A DNA stretch of 64,000 nt from an uncultured Archangium sp. (GTDB lineage: Bacteria > Myxococcota > Myxococcia > Myxococcales > Myxococcaceae). Positions within the stretch are counted from its first letter, which is position 1; every line of letters starts with the position of its first letter. The position numbers and the translations under genes are program-made. Location: NCBI GenBank assembly GCA_946479335.1, contig CAMLFP010000001.1, positions 10,765 to 74,764 of the forward strand. The letters run 5' to 3'. Under the pieces are notes generated by a model that saw only the letters and a list, made by a program, of their open reading frames with translations, was not told where the DNA came from and did not search any database. Below, piece by piece: positions 17,590 through 26,430 of this stretch.

Positions 17590-18726
17590 TCACCGCCCCG
17601 CAGGCCGCCCGTCGCGTCTGGACTCAGCGCTCCACGCGAGGGCGAACGCCGCCGCCGCCATCACCACGGGGTGAAACGCCCAGTTGTGCACCACGCCGAG
17701 CATCGCCAGCACGCCGAGCACCGGCGCGTTCAGCGGCCCCGCCCAGCGGAAGAAGAGCACCACCATCACCAGCCACGTGGCGAGCCCGACGACGCCCTGC
17801 TCCGCGAAGAACTGGAGCACCAGCGAGTGCGCGTCGAGGTGGATGAGCGGCCACGTCGCGTGCTGCCCTCCGTTGAGCGCCAGCGCCTGCTGCGGGTAGC
17901 CGCCGTAGCCGACGCCCAGCACCGGGTGCGCCTTGAAGAGCGCGATGGCGTTGTGCCACGCGAAGCTGCGGTCGGCGGGCTTGTCGAGCCCCACGAACGC
18001 GAGGAGCGGAATGAGCAACGGCGTGAGCGCGATGAGTTCTGCCCTCACCCCGACCCTCTCCCGCAGGCGGGAGAGGGGGACGACCGCGAGCGCGAAGGCG
18101 ACGGCGACCCACGACGCGCGCGTGTACGTGAAGAAGAGCCCGACGAGCGAGAGCGCCAGCGTGATGACGCCCAGCACGCGCCGTTCGCGCCACAAGTCTG
18201 GCGCCAGCGCGAAGAACAACGGCACCAGCGTGTGCGCGTAGCGCAGGCGGTGAAAGTGCAGCCCGCCGGCCTTGAAGCCGCCGTTGTCCGCGGGCTCCAG
18301 CACGCGCTGCACCGTGAAGTACTCGCGCAGCCACGGTTGGTCGAACACCGGCACGAAGTGCTGCACCACGCTCGCGAGCGCGCTGATGATCGCCATCACG
18401 CAGAACACGTCGAGCAGGCGGAGTCGTTGGGCCGGCGTGAGGCGTCGCAGCGCCAGCACCGCCAGCGGGAAGAACGCCCAGTGCAACGCCGACCACGGCG
18501 CGCCGGAGCGCCAGGGCTTGAGCGCCCAGCTCGCCGACACCAGCGACAGCGCCGAGTACCCGAGCCACGCCACCAGCCCGCGCCAGTGCGTCTTCACCGC
18601 GGCGAACGAGAGCTCCGGCGCCAGCGCGACCGCGCACAGGCCGGCCCCGGCGAACGCCATCGCCTCGCCGGTCAGCGCGCCCACCAGCCACACGGCGACG
18701 CCGGCGAAGAGCACTGCCGCGCGCAC
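17590..18726 (-). CDS. O-antigen ligase/polymerase-like membrane protein (Wzy_C family)
   Basis: 378 residues with about ten transmembrane segments. It has the large periplasmic loop and the family motif AHPVLGVGYGGYPQQAL (HNAIALFKAHPVLGVG), with YTRASWVAVAFAL before it. Such proteins ligate O-antigen to lipid A core or polymerise polysaccharides. GTG start 18726 overlaps the adenosine deaminase TAG stop by one base. A cytoplasmic or loop segment (SRLRERVGVRAE) is encoded by a palindromic repeat element that appears to have inserted in frame (see separate feature). The membrane topology on both sides looks intact, so the protein may still work. Confidence 0.8.
   Translation of the reverse strand: MRAAVLFAGVAVWLVGALTGEAMAFAGAGLCAVALAPELSFAAVKTHWRGLVAWLGYSALSLVSASWALKPWRSGAPWSALHWAFFPLAVLALRRLTPAQRLRLLDVFCVMAIISALASVVQHFVPVFDQPWLREYFTVQRVLEPADNGGFKAGGLHFHRLRYAHTLVPLFFALAPDLWRERRVLGVITLALSLVGLFFTYTRASWVAVAFALAVVPLSRLRERVGVRAELIALTPLLIPLLAFVGLDKPADRSFAWHNAIALFKAHPVLGVGYGGYPQQALALNGGQHATWPLIHLDAHSLVLQFFAEQGVVGLATWLVMVVLFFRWAGPLNAPVLGVLAMLGVVHNWAFHPVVMAAAAFALAWSAESRRDGRPAGR
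18042..18078. repeat. Palindromic repeat element inside the O-antigen ligase gene
   Basis: The sequence is CCCTCACCCCGA followed by CCCTCTCCCGC-AG-GCGGGAGAGGG: perfect 11-base arms around a 2-base loop (18054-18077). This matches my recollection of a dispersed repeat found in many proteobacterial genomes, normally in intergenic DNA. Here it is embedded in frame in a coding sequence and contributes the residues LSRLRERVGVRAE. Only one copy is seen in this window. Confidence 0.7.
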
Positions 18727-19880
18727 TACTTCGCCTTCTGCTCGAAGGTCTTGAGCGTGGCGGCGATCTCCTCGTTCACGAGCTTGAGCAGGTCCTGCTT
18801 CTCGCGGAACGGGAGGAACGCGCTCTTGAAGCCCGACACCATCAGCGTGGTGAGATCTTCCAGCGACAGGCCCAGCTCCTTGTGCGCGATCATGTACTCC
18901 CGCGTGCACGTGGTGTCGGTGATCAGCCGGTTGTCGGTGTTGATGGTCACCCGCAGGCCGTAGTCGAAATAGAACTTCAGCGGGTGCGCGGCCATCGACT
19001 GCACCGCGCGCGTCTGCACGTTCGACGACAGGCAGCACTCGAGCGGGATGCGGTGGTCATTCACGTAGTTGAGCAGATCGCCGTCTTCGCGCAGCCGCAC
19101 GCCATGGCCGATGCGGTGCGCGCCCAGGTTGTGGATGGCCTGGGAGATCGACTCCGGGCCGTACGCCTCGCCCGCGTGCGCCGTGCAGTTCACGTTGTTC
19201 TTGAGGATCAGCTGGAACGCCTGGCGATGCTCCTTCGCGGGGAAGTTCGCTTCGGCGCCCGCGAGATCGAAGCCCACCACGCCGCGGTTCTTGTACGCGA
19301 CGCACAGCTCCGCGAGGCGCAGCGAGCTCTCCGGCGCCATGTGGCGGATGCCGCAGAGGATGACCCCGTACTTGAGGCGCGTCTCGTGCTTCGCCGCGCG
19401 CAGCCCTTCCAACACCGAGTCGACGATGTGCGTGAGTTTCAAGCCCCGCGCCTGATGCAACACCGGCGAGTAGCGCACCTCGAGGTAGCGCACGCCCTCG
19501 GCCGCCGCGTCGACGCCCAGCTCGTAGGCCGCGCGGTAGAGCGCCTCTTCGGTCTGCAGCACGCTGCAGGTGACGTCGAACGCGACGAGGTAGTCCTCCA
19601 GCGACTTGCAGGTCTCCCCCTTGTGGATCGCCTTTGCCAGCCCCTCTTCGGTGTCGGCGGGCAGCTTCACGCCCTGCTTCTCCGCGAGTTCGAGGATGGT
19701 CTTGAGCCGCATGCTGCCGTCGAGGTGGCAGTGGAGATCGGTCTTGGGCAGCGCGCGCAGCAGCTCCTCGGTGACTTCGATCTTCGGCACCTGCAGCGTC
19801 GTGGGCGGAGGCGGATGCCACGCGGTGCTGCTGAAGATCCCGCTGTCGTGCACACCCTCGTCGTCGTGGAAAGAAGGCAT
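18726..19880 (-). CDS. add: Adenosine deaminase
   Basis: 384 residues of the amidohydrolase-fold ADA family. It has the zinc ligands H50 and H52 (DLHCHLDG), GFDLAGAE for substrate binding, catalytic HAGE, HRIGHGVRL, and the metal-binding aspartate in TINTDNRL (most ADAs have SLNTDDP, so this is a slightly divergent site). It converts adenosine to inosine in purine salvage. An N-terminal extension of about 30 residues (MPSFHDDEGVHDSG) is unusual; the true start could be further in. It shares an operon with the O-antigen ligase-like gene, with no obvious functional link. Confidence 0.9.
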   Translation of the reverse strand: MPSFHDDEGVHDSGIFSSTAWHPPPPTTLQVPKIEVTEELLRALPKTDLHCHLDGSMRLKTILELAEKQGVKLPADTEEGLAKAIHKGETCKSLEDYLVAFDVTCSVLQTEEALYRAAYELGVDAAAEGVRYLEVRYSPVLHQARGLKLTHIVDSVLEGLRAAKHETRLKYGVILCGIRHMAPESSLRLAELCVAYKNRGVVGFDLAGAEANFPAKEHRQAFQLILKNNVNCTAHAGEAYGPESISQAIHNLGAHRIGHGVRLREDGDLLNYVNDHRIPLECCLSSNVQTRAVQSMAAHPLKFYFDYGLRVTINTDNRLITDTTCTREYMIAHKELGLSLEDLTTLMVSGFKSAFLPFREKQDLLKLVNEEIAATLKTFEQKAK

Positions 19881-19996
19881 CGGCGACGTTCTACGCGCGC
19901 TGTCTCACACCGCAAGCTTCGCCGGAGCAGGTGGTCGACGGTGTGCCGGGTGGCGCGGCGGCGCCGGAGCCCGCGCTGCTGCTACGCTTGGTTCCA

Positions 19997-21139
19997 ATGA
20001 GTTCTTCGTGCGCGAGTGCTGTCTCCACCGCGGGTGACGTGCGAACGATGGCGCAGGAGCTGTGCGCCCACGCCCGCGACGCCCGCTTCGGCTTCATCAC
20101 CGCGACCATCGACATCGACACCGAGGCGCTCCGTGCCGCGCTCGCCGCGGAGTTGCCGCGGGTGCCCTTCGTCGGCGTCACCTCGTGCCGCTCCGTCATC
20201 GGCGAGGGGCGGTTGACGCAGGGGCGCGCCGCGGCGGCGTTCTGGCTGTCAGGCGACGAGGTGAAGGCCTCCGTGGTGAGCCGGCCCCTCACCAGCGCGA
20301 CCGAGGCCATCGGCGGTGAGCTGCTGGCCTCCGCGCTGCACGGGCTGGGCACCGCGCCGAGCTTCGCCATCTTCAGCCCCACGCCGGGCCTCGAGGAGCC
20401 GCTGCTGCGCGGGCTGTCGAGCGGCCTCAAGAACACGCCGTTGCTCGGGGGCTCCGCGGCCGACAACGACATCAGCGGCAAGTGGAAGGTCTTCACGCGC
20501 GACGCGACGATGACCGCCGGCGCGGTGTTGGCGTTGGTCTCGTGGCCAGGCACCGTCTCTGCGCCGTGGGCGTCGGGCGCGCTGCCCACCCGCCTCACCG
20601 CCACCGTCACGCGCGTCGAGGGCCGCGTCATCCGCGAGCTCGACGGCCAACCCGCGGCGAAGGTCTACAACGACTGGCTCAACGGCGGCGTGACGATGGA
20701 GCTGCGGTCGGGCGCGTCGATCCTCGCGAAGACCTCGTTCACGCCGCTGGGCGTGGTGCGCCCCTCGGGCATCACCTTGATTCACCCCGAGCGCATCGTC
20801 GACGGTACCGGCATCGCGTGCTTCGCGGCGGTCTCGAAGGGCGAGCAGGTGACGCTGGTGAAGTCGACCAAGCTCGGCATGCAGGGCCGGCCGGCGAGCA
20901 TCATCGCGCGCGCGCTCGGCGGCGCGGAGCAGAAGAAGCCCAAAGGCGTGCTGCTCGCGTACTGCGCGGGCTGCATGCTGGCCATCGACCCCGACACGAA
21001 GCCGATGGTGGAGGCGATCCACAACCTCATCGGTGACGCTCCGCTGACCGGCGCGTTCCACTTCGGCGAGCAGGGGCGACACAGCTCCGGCGACCCGGAG
21101 CACGGCAACCTGATGACCGGCGCGCTGGTGCTGAGCTGA
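19997..21139 (+). CDS. FIST-domain protein
   Basis: 380 residues. It has an N-terminal FIST domain (FGFITATIDIDTEALRAAL, VPFVGVTSCRSVIGEG, LLGGSAADND) and a FIST_C domain (LIHPERIVDGTGIACFAAV, LLAYCAGCMLAIDPD). FIST proteins are proposed ligand sensors, often linked to two-component or cyclic-nucleotide signalling. This one has no fused output domain. The start is the ATG at 19997; an upstream GTG at 19931 is less likely. Its stop directly abuts the stop of uvrD on the other strand. Confidence 0.85.
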   Translation: MSSSCASAVSTAGDVRTMAQELCAHARDARFGFITATIDIDTEALRAALAAELPRVPFVGVTSCRSVIGEGRLTQGRAAAAFWLSGDEVKASVVSRPLTSATEAIGGELLASALHGLGTAPSFAIFSPTPGLEEPLLRGLSSGLKNTPLLGGSAADNDISGKWKVFTRDATMTAGAVLALVSWPGTVSAPWASGALPTRLTATVTRVEGRVIRELDGQPAAKVYNDWLNGGVTMELRSGASILAKTSFTPLGVVRPSGITLIHPERIVDGTGIACFAAVSKGEQVTLVKSTKLGMQGRPASIIARALGGAEQKKPKGVLLAYCAGCMLAIDPDTKPMVEAIHNLIGDAPLTGAFHFGEQGRHSSGDPEHGNLMTGALVLS

Positions 21140-23593
21140 TCAGTCGCGCGTGAGGTAGCGCGCGATGACCGTCTTCACGCCGTAGCTCTCGAACTGCACG
21201 GTGAGCTTCGCGTTCGGCCCGAAGCCCGAGGCCTCGAGCACCTTCCCGCGGCCGAACTGGCTGTGCGACACGCGCGTGCCGCGGAGGTCGCCTTCGCCGC
21301 CCTGATGGAAGTCGGTCGACTGGTCGTACGTGCGGTCGACGTGCACGCCATCGTCGTCGTCGCGGCGCCGGCGCATCGGAGGGATGGCGCGCGGCCGCTC
21401 GACCTCCGGCACCTCGTGGAAGCCGAACAGCTCCTGCGGCACCTCGCCGAGGAAGCGCGACGGCGGGTTGAACTTGAGCTCACCGAACAGCGCGCGGCTC
21501 TGCGCGAGTGAACAGGTGAGGCGCCGGCGCGCGCGGGTGAAGCCGACGTAGCAGAGCCGGCGCTCCTCGTTCATCTCCTCCTCGGTCGCGGTGGGCAGCG
21601 TCGAGCGCCGCGAGGGGAAGACCTCTTCTTCCATGCCGGTGATGAACACCGCGTCGAACTCCAGGCCCTTCGCGGCGTGCATCGTCATCAACGACACGCG
21701 CTGCTTGCCGACACCGGTCTCGCCGTCGGCGTCGCCCACGAGGCTCAGCTGTTCGAGGAAGCCCTGCAGTGCGGGCACTTCCATCTCCAGCGGCGCGTCA
21801 TCGGCGAGCGGCGCGAGGGGCGCAGACGGCTCTGGCTCCGGCTCCGGCGCGGGCTCCGCGACGACCTTCGGCGGGGGCCGCGTGAAGGCAGCGAACAGGT
21901 CGCCCTGCGGCGACGGCTCGACGTCCGGCTCTGGCTCGGGGGTGCCCGGAGTCCCCGGGCCTTCAGGCACCGGCACCATCTCGGGGAGCGGGAGGCCCGC
22001 GGCGGCGAGGCGCTCTTCGCGCTGCTTGTCGAACTCCTGCGTCGCGGTGAGGAGCTCCTTCAGGTTCTCCGCGCGGCCGATGGCCTCTTCACTGCCGTCG
22101 GCCATGTACGCGGCGATGAGCCCGGTCTGCTCGAACATGTACCGCGCGGCGTTGGTCGCGTCGGGTGACTGCTTGCCGTACGCGACGAGGCGCTCCATCA
22201 GCTCGCGGAAGGCCTTGAGCCGCTTCACCGCCGCGCCACCCACCGCGCGCTCCGGCACCTCGCTCGCCTCGTAGAGCGAGAGGCCATTCGCCGCCGCGTA
22301 CTCGCGCAGACGCTCCATGGTGGTGTCGCCGATGCCGCGCGCCGGCACGTTCACCACGCGCTCGAAGTCGGCGTCAGACTTCGGGTTCACCATCAAGCGC
22401 AGGTAGCTCGCCGCGTCCTTCACTTCGGCGCGCTCGTAGAAGCTGCGGCCCGACACCAGCACGTACGGCACGCGCAGCAGGCGGAAGGTCTCTTCCAACA
22501 CGCGGCTCTGCGCGTTGGTGCGGAAGAAGACGGCCATCTGATCGAAGTCGCAGATGCCGTCGCGCCGCAGCCCGTGGATCTGCGCGGCCACTTCAGACGC
22601 TTCGCCGCGCTCGTCCTTGGCGATGACGAGGCCCAGCGGTTCGCCCTTCGCGCGCGCGCTCCAGAGCTTCTTGTCCATGCGGCGGCGGTTCTTCGAGATG
22701 ACCGCGTGCGCCGCTTCGAGGATGGTCTGATCGCTGCGGTAGTTCTGCTCGAGCTTCACCACCTTGCAGCCGGGGTACTCGGTGGGGAACCCGAGGATGT
22801 TGTCCACCTCCGCGCCGCGCCAGCGGTAGATGCTCTGGTCGTCGTCGCCGACCACCACGAGGTTCGCCGGGTACTTGCCGTCGGGCGGCGCGAGCAGCTT
22901 GAGCAGCGCGTACTGCACGGGGTTGGTGTCTTGAAACTCGTCGACCAGCACGTGGTGGAAGCGGTTCTGGTAGTGCCTGCGCACCTCCTCGTTGTGCTTG
23001 AGCAGGTGCACGAGGAGCAGCAGCAGATCTCCGAAGTCGACCGCGTTCGCCGCGCGCAGCATCGACTGGTACTTGCGGTACACGCGCTGCAACGTCTGCA
23101 GCTTCGGGTCCGTGCCCGGCGCCATGTCGTCGGGGAGGCGGCCCTGGTTCTTCTCGCCGTCGATCTTCGAGAGGATCTCGCGCGGCGTGACGCTGGCGAC
23201 GTCGATGCCCGCCTCGCGGATGGCGCGGCGCACCACCTGCATCTGATCGCCGTCGTCGTAGATGACGAAGTTGCGCTCGAGGCCGACGTTCTGCGCCTCG
23301 CGCCGCAGAATCAGCGCCGACGCGGAGTGGAAGGTGCTGACCGTGAGCCCCTGCGCCGCCGGGCCCAGCAGATGCTCGAGGCGCTCGCGCATCTCGCGCG
23401 CGGCCTTGTTGGTGAAGGTGACGGCGAGGATGCGGTACGCCGGCACGTGGCGGTCGCGCACCAGCGAGGCGATGCGGCGGGTGATGACGCGCGTCTTGCC
23501 GGAGCCCGCGCCGGCCAGCACCAACAGCGGGCCGCGATCGTGCAGCACGGCGTCGCGCTGCGGCTCATTCAGGTCGGCGAGAAGATCTTCCAC
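21140..23593 (-). CDS. UvrD/PcrA-type superfamily 1 DNA helicase with a Pro/Glu-rich insert
   Basis: 817 residues. Walker A AGAGSGKT at 27-34, motif II DEFQDTN, DDQSIYRWRGA (motif III), YRSDQTILEAA, LMTMHAAKGLEFD (motif V) and YVGFTRARRRL (motif VI). Its C-terminus (GTRVSHSQFGRGKVLEASG) is the PcrA/UvrD Tudor-like RNA polymerase-contacting segment. Between residues about 535 and 605 there is a low-complexity Pro/Glu/Ala insert (PEPEPDVEPSPQ, PEPEPEPSAP) not found in standard UvrD. It unwinds DNA in excision and mismatch repair. GTG start. Confidence 0.93.
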   Translation of the reverse strand: MEDLLADLNEPQRDAVLHDRGPLLVLAGAGSGKTRVITRRIASLVRDRHVPAYRILAVTFTNKAAREMRERLEHLLGPAAQGLTVSTFHSASALILRREAQNVGLERNFVIYDDGDQMQVVRRAIREAGIDVASVTPREILSKIDGEKNQGRLPDDMAPGTDPKLQTLQRVYRKYQSMLRAANAVDFGDLLLLLVHLLKHNEEVRRHYQNRFHHVLVDEFQDTNPVQYALLKLLAPPDGKYPANLVVVGDDDQSIYRWRGAEVDNILGFPTEYPGCKVVKLEQNYRSDQTILEAAHAVISKNRRRMDKKLWSARAKGEPLGLVIAKDERGEASEVAAQIHGLRRDGICDFDQMAVFFRTNAQSRVLEETFRLLRVPYVLVSGRSFYERAEVKDAASYLRLMVNPKSDADFERVVNVPARGIGDTTMERLREYAAANGLSLYEASEVPERAVGGAAVKRLKAFRELMERLVAYGKQSPDATNAARYMFEQTGLIAAYMADGSEEAIGRAENLKELLTATQEFDKQREERLAAAGLPLPEMVPVPEGPGTPGTPEPEPDVEPSPQGDLFAAFTRPPPKVVAEPAPEPEPEPSAPLAPLADDAPLEMEVPALQGFLEQLSLVGDADGETGVGKQRVSLMTMHAAKGLEFDAVFITGMEEEVFPSRRSTLPTATEEEMNEERRLCYVGFTRARRRLTCSLAQSRALFGELKFNPPSRFLGEVPQELFGFHEVPEVERPRAIPPMRRRRDDDDGVHVDRTYDQSTDFHQGGEGDLRGTRVSHSQFGRGKVLEASGFGPNAKLTVQFESYGVKTVIARYLTRD

Positions 23594-23628
23594 GGCGGCC
23601 GGGGAAGAACCACGCCCACGTCACGTGG

Positions 23629-24054
23629 TCAACGTGCCTCGCGCGGGTGAGCGGCCGGGGTCGCCGGCTTTGAAAACCGCAACATGACGTCCCGCACCAG
23701 CACCGACACGATGACCATCGACACCGCGAGGAAGAGCGCCGGGCCCACACCGGGGTTGGAGGCGAAGGCCATCGCCGCGCCGAGCAGCATCAGGCCGAAC
23801 AGCAGCAGCGCGGGAATGACGATGACCAGACTGGTGCGCCGCTGCTCGACCTGACCGAGCACCGGCTCGCCGCGGATCAGCGAACCACCGACCGCTTCGA
23901 GCAACGCGCCGACCGAGATCGTGACGGCGCCCGCATAGGGGATGGTCGGGAACACGCCGGTCACGTTGCCCAGGTACACGAGCCCGCCGAGGCCCCAGAC
24001 GGCGAGCCCTGCCGCGGCGATGATGAAGCCCAGCTTCCTGCGTGGTGTCGCCAT
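23629..24054 (-). CDS. Small membrane protein of unknown function
   Basis: 141 residues with four predicted transmembrane segments (FIIAAAGLAVWGLGGLVYLG, TISVGALLEAVGGSLI, VIVIPALLLFGLMLLGA, ALFLAVSMVIVSVLV). No family recognised. It lies 35 bases upstream of uvrD on the same strand and may share its transcript. Confidence 0.6.
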   Translation of the reverse strand: MATPRRKLGFIIAAAGLAVWGLGGLVYLGNVTGVFPTIPYAGAVTISVGALLEAVGGSLIRGEPVLGQVEQRRTSLVIVIPALLLFGLMLLGAAMAFASNPGVGPALFLAVSMVIVSVLVRDVMLRFSKPATPAAHPREAR

Positions 24055-24154
24055 CGGAGTCTCCGGGTGCGGCGGCTACCGGGTGCGAAGTCCGTTCTCC
24101 ATGGCGGCGCTTCCGTCCATACCTCGTGGGTTGTTTTCAGCGGCGCATGATCAA

Positions 24155-24802
24155 TCACCGGCTGGGAAAGCCGACGGTCTGCGACAGCAGCACCTGCTGC
24201 TCGTGCGACAACGCCAGTGCCTCCGAGAGCGCGGCGCGATCGATCCACGCGCGGATCACCGTCGAGAGCCCCGCGCTTGCCGCGAAGAGGTACACGTTCT
24301 GCGCGATGGCGCCCGCGGCCACCGACGCGTAGCGCTCGCGCTCACTCGCCGGCACCGGCGCCATGCGCGCGTGATCTGCGACGAACACCAGATCGAGCGG
24401 CGCCTGATCGACGAAGTCCTGATACCCGGTGACGCGCCGAACGTCCTGCGCTGCGGCGAGGTGGAGCGCGTGGGCCTTCGCGTCGTAGAGGTACGCGCCG
24501 GTCGGCAACGCGACGTAGAGGTCGATCTCCTGGCAGTCGATGGCGGAGGGCGCGGTGCGATGACCCTCCTCCGGCCGGTTGATGCCCCACGCGGCCCACA
24601 GCAGCGTCGAGAGCACCGGGAGCGGCAACGCGTCGGGCTTGAAGTCGCGCCCCGAACGCCGTTGCGCCAACGCGTCGAGCAGCGGCAACCCACCGTGCTT
24701 CTCCGGGGGCGGCAACGAGATGCTCTGCGCGCTCGGCCCCACCGCGGGCCGCGACCACAACTTCCCCATCACTCCCAGCACCAGCTTGGTCACCGTGCTC
24801 AT
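24155..24802 (-). CDS. Nitroreductase-like (SagB-type) oxidoreductase
   Basis: 215 residues. The fold signature is present: LLDALAQRRSGRDFKPDALPLPVLSTLLWAAWG at the N-terminus, AIAQNVYLFAASAGLSTVIRAWIDR in the middle, and the terminal LSQTVGFPSR (usual 'GYP' end). These enzymes bind FMN and reduce or oxidise small molecules or peptides. SagB-type proteins oxidise azolines, but no cyclase or precursor genes are nearby. Start ATG 24802 has the ribosome site AAGGAGGG; a longer reading frame upstream is not supported. Confidence 0.8.
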   Translation of the reverse strand: MSTVTKLVLGVMGKLWSRPAVGPSAQSISLPPPEKHGGLPLLDALAQRRSGRDFKPDALPLPVLSTLLWAAWGINRPEEGHRTAPSAIDCQEIDLYVALPTGAYLYDAKAHALHLAAAQDVRRVTGYQDFVDQAPLDLVFVADHARMAPVPASERERYASVAAGAIAQNVYLFAASAGLSTVIRAWIDRAALSEALALSHEQQVLLSQTVGFPSR

Positions 24803-24860
24803 GTCGTGCCCTCCTTCACGTGAACAGCTCGCCGTTCTCCGGGGGAAGCATACCGCAGCG

Positions 24861-25305
24861 CCCGAGGCTCCAGCAGGCGCCGCTCCACGAGAGCGGCTCG
24901 CGGCCGTGAAGCAAGCGTTCGGCGCGAAGGCGATGGGCGCCACGCGCGGCGTGAAGCACGCTGTCTGGAACGCGGCGCTGCTGCTGGGCGGCATCGCGCT
25001 GATGGTGACCGGGGCCTCCCGCGATGGCGCGCGACCTCGGCATCTCCGACGCGGTCATCGGCCTGACCATCGTGGCCATCGGTAGCTCCGCGCCGGAGCT
25101 GGTGACGACGCTGGTGGCCACCGTGCGCGGCGATCGCGACGTGGGCCGCGACGTGCTGCGCGTCGACCTCCCGCTGGCCGCCGCGGTGGCGATCGTCTGC
25201 TGGCCCGTCTTCCGCAGCGGGCAGCGCATCTCGCGCGTGGAGGGCGCCGTCTTCGTGGCCGCGTACTTCGTCTACCTCGCGACGCTCGTCTTCCTGCGGG
25301 CCTGA
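24861..25305 (+). pseudogene. Decayed Na+/Ca2+ exchanger (CaCA family), C-terminal half only
   Basis: The residual protein reads WNAALLLGGIALMVTGAS in one phase. After a small frame-shifting deletion it continues in another phase with MARDLGISDAVIGLTIVAIGSSAPELVTTLVATVRGDRD (the CaCA alpha-repeat, shown here in part). The text then jumps from GDRDV to RDVLRVDLPLAA, so the segment with the GN..GS motif and the following helices is missing. The N-terminal half is absent. A functional exchanger is not possible. The approximate left boundary is set by the last exchanger-like residues. It lies beside the Mrp operon, transcribed convergently. Confidence 0.75.
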
Positions 25306-25307
25306 GC

Positions 25308-25661
25308 TCAGGAACCGCCGGGCTCGGACAACGGCGGCGGCGTGTCGGCGACGCCCGCCGCGCGCCGGCGGAACAGCGCCACCCGCGCCAGCACCAGCGT
25401 GGTCACCGGCACCGTCATCGAGAGCACGATGATGATGAGCCACGGGTGCAGCACCGGGCGCGCCTCGAGCACCGAGAAGTACACGATGCCTCCCAGCGTC
25501 ACGCACCAACTGCCGAAGGTGTACGCGAGCGCCGGCGGGTGCATGCGCAAGAAGAAGTCGGGCAGCCGCAAGAAGCCCAGCGCGGAGATGACGACGAACA
25601 CGCCGCTGAGCACCAGCAGCGCCGCCACCACCACCTCCACCCAGAAGGGCACCGGCGTCAT
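25308..25661 (-). CDS. mrpG: Mrp Na+/H+ antiporter subunit G
   Basis: 117 residues with three membrane segments and the MnhG signature (ISALGFLRLPDFFLRMHPPALAYTFG, LHPWLIIIVLSMTVPVTTLVLARVAL). Last gene of the operon. Its ATG overlaps the stop of mrpF (ATGA). Confidence 0.9.
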   Translation of the reverse strand: MTPVPFWVEVVVAALLVLSGVFVVISALGFLRLPDFFLRMHPPALAYTFGSWCVTLGGIVYFSVLEARPVLHPWLIIIVLSMTVPVTTLVLARVALFRRRAAGVADTPPPLSEPGGS

Positions 25662-25936
25662 TCGATGACCTCGCCGCGCAAGATGAACTTCGCCATCGCC
25701 GACGAGCTGACGAAGCCGAACAGCGCGATGAGCAGCGCCGCCTCGAAGTACACGTCACTCTGGTGGCGGATGCCCAGCACCAGCGTCAGCAGCGTCGCGT
25801 GGAAGTAGAGGAGATCGAGCGCGAACACCCGGTCTTGCGCGCGCGGGCCGCGCACCAGCCGCACCAGCACCAACACCGAGGCGAAGGCGTAGCAGCCGAT
25901 GGTGAAGGTGATGGCGCCTGACAAGAGCGTGCTCAT
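25658..25936 (-). CDS. mrpF: Mrp Na+/H+ antiporter subunit F
   Basis: 92 residues with three membrane helices and the MnhF motif LVRGPRAQDRVFALDLL, then VYFEAALLIALFGFVSS. Overlaps mrpE and mrpG by 4 bases each. Confidence 0.9.
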   Translation of the reverse strand: MSTLLSGAITFTIGCYAFASVLVLVRLVRGPRAQDRVFALDLLYFHATLLTLVLGIRHQSDVYFEAALLIALFGFVSSSAMAKFILRGEVIE

Positions 25937-26430
25937 TCGAAGATCTCCCGCAGCGGGTGCTCGTAGCGCGCCTTGAAGCGCGCGATGAAGTCGGCCTCAT
26001 CCTCCACGTCCCACACGTGGAGCAGCAGCGCGCTGCGATCGAGCGCGATCTCCGACCACACCGTGCCCGGCACCACGGTGGTCACCATCGACAGCGCCGC
26101 CAGCCCCAGCGGGTCTCGCAGCTCGAGCGGCACCACCACGAAGCGCGACGCGGGCCGCCTCCAGCGCCAGCGCACCACGCCCCACGCCACCTCGAAGTTC
26201 GAGCGCAGCACGTCGAAGCCCACCAGGAAGATGAAGCGCACCACCACCAACGGCCGGCGCACGCGCACCTTGGTGGGCCGCAGCCCCGCGGTGAGCAACG
26301 GCGTCACCAACGCCAGCGCCAGCCCCAGCGCCACCTGCCCCACGCCCGGCGCGCGCGCCAGCACCAGCCACAGCGCGAACAGCGCGGCTGACGTCAACGG
26401 CGCGGGCACCACCCGGCGCAGCAGCTTCAC
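25933..26430 (-). CDS. mrpE: Mrp Na+/H+ antiporter subunit E
   Basis: 165 residues of the MnhE family: two or three N-terminal membrane helices, VRFIFLVGFDVLRSNFEVAWGV, and TTVVPGTVWSEIALDRSALLLHVWDV. GTG start at 26430 overlaps the mrpD stop (GTGA). An upstream extension in the same phase is a shadow of mrpD. Confidence 0.88.
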   Translation of the reverse strand: MKLLRRVVPAPLTSAALFALWLVLARAPGVGQVALGLALALVTPLLTAGLRPTKVRVRRPLVVVRFIFLVGFDVLRSNFEVAWGVVRWRWRRPASRFVVVPLELRDPLGLAALSMVTTVVPGTVWSEIALDRSALLLHVWDVEDEADFIARFKARYEHPLREIFE

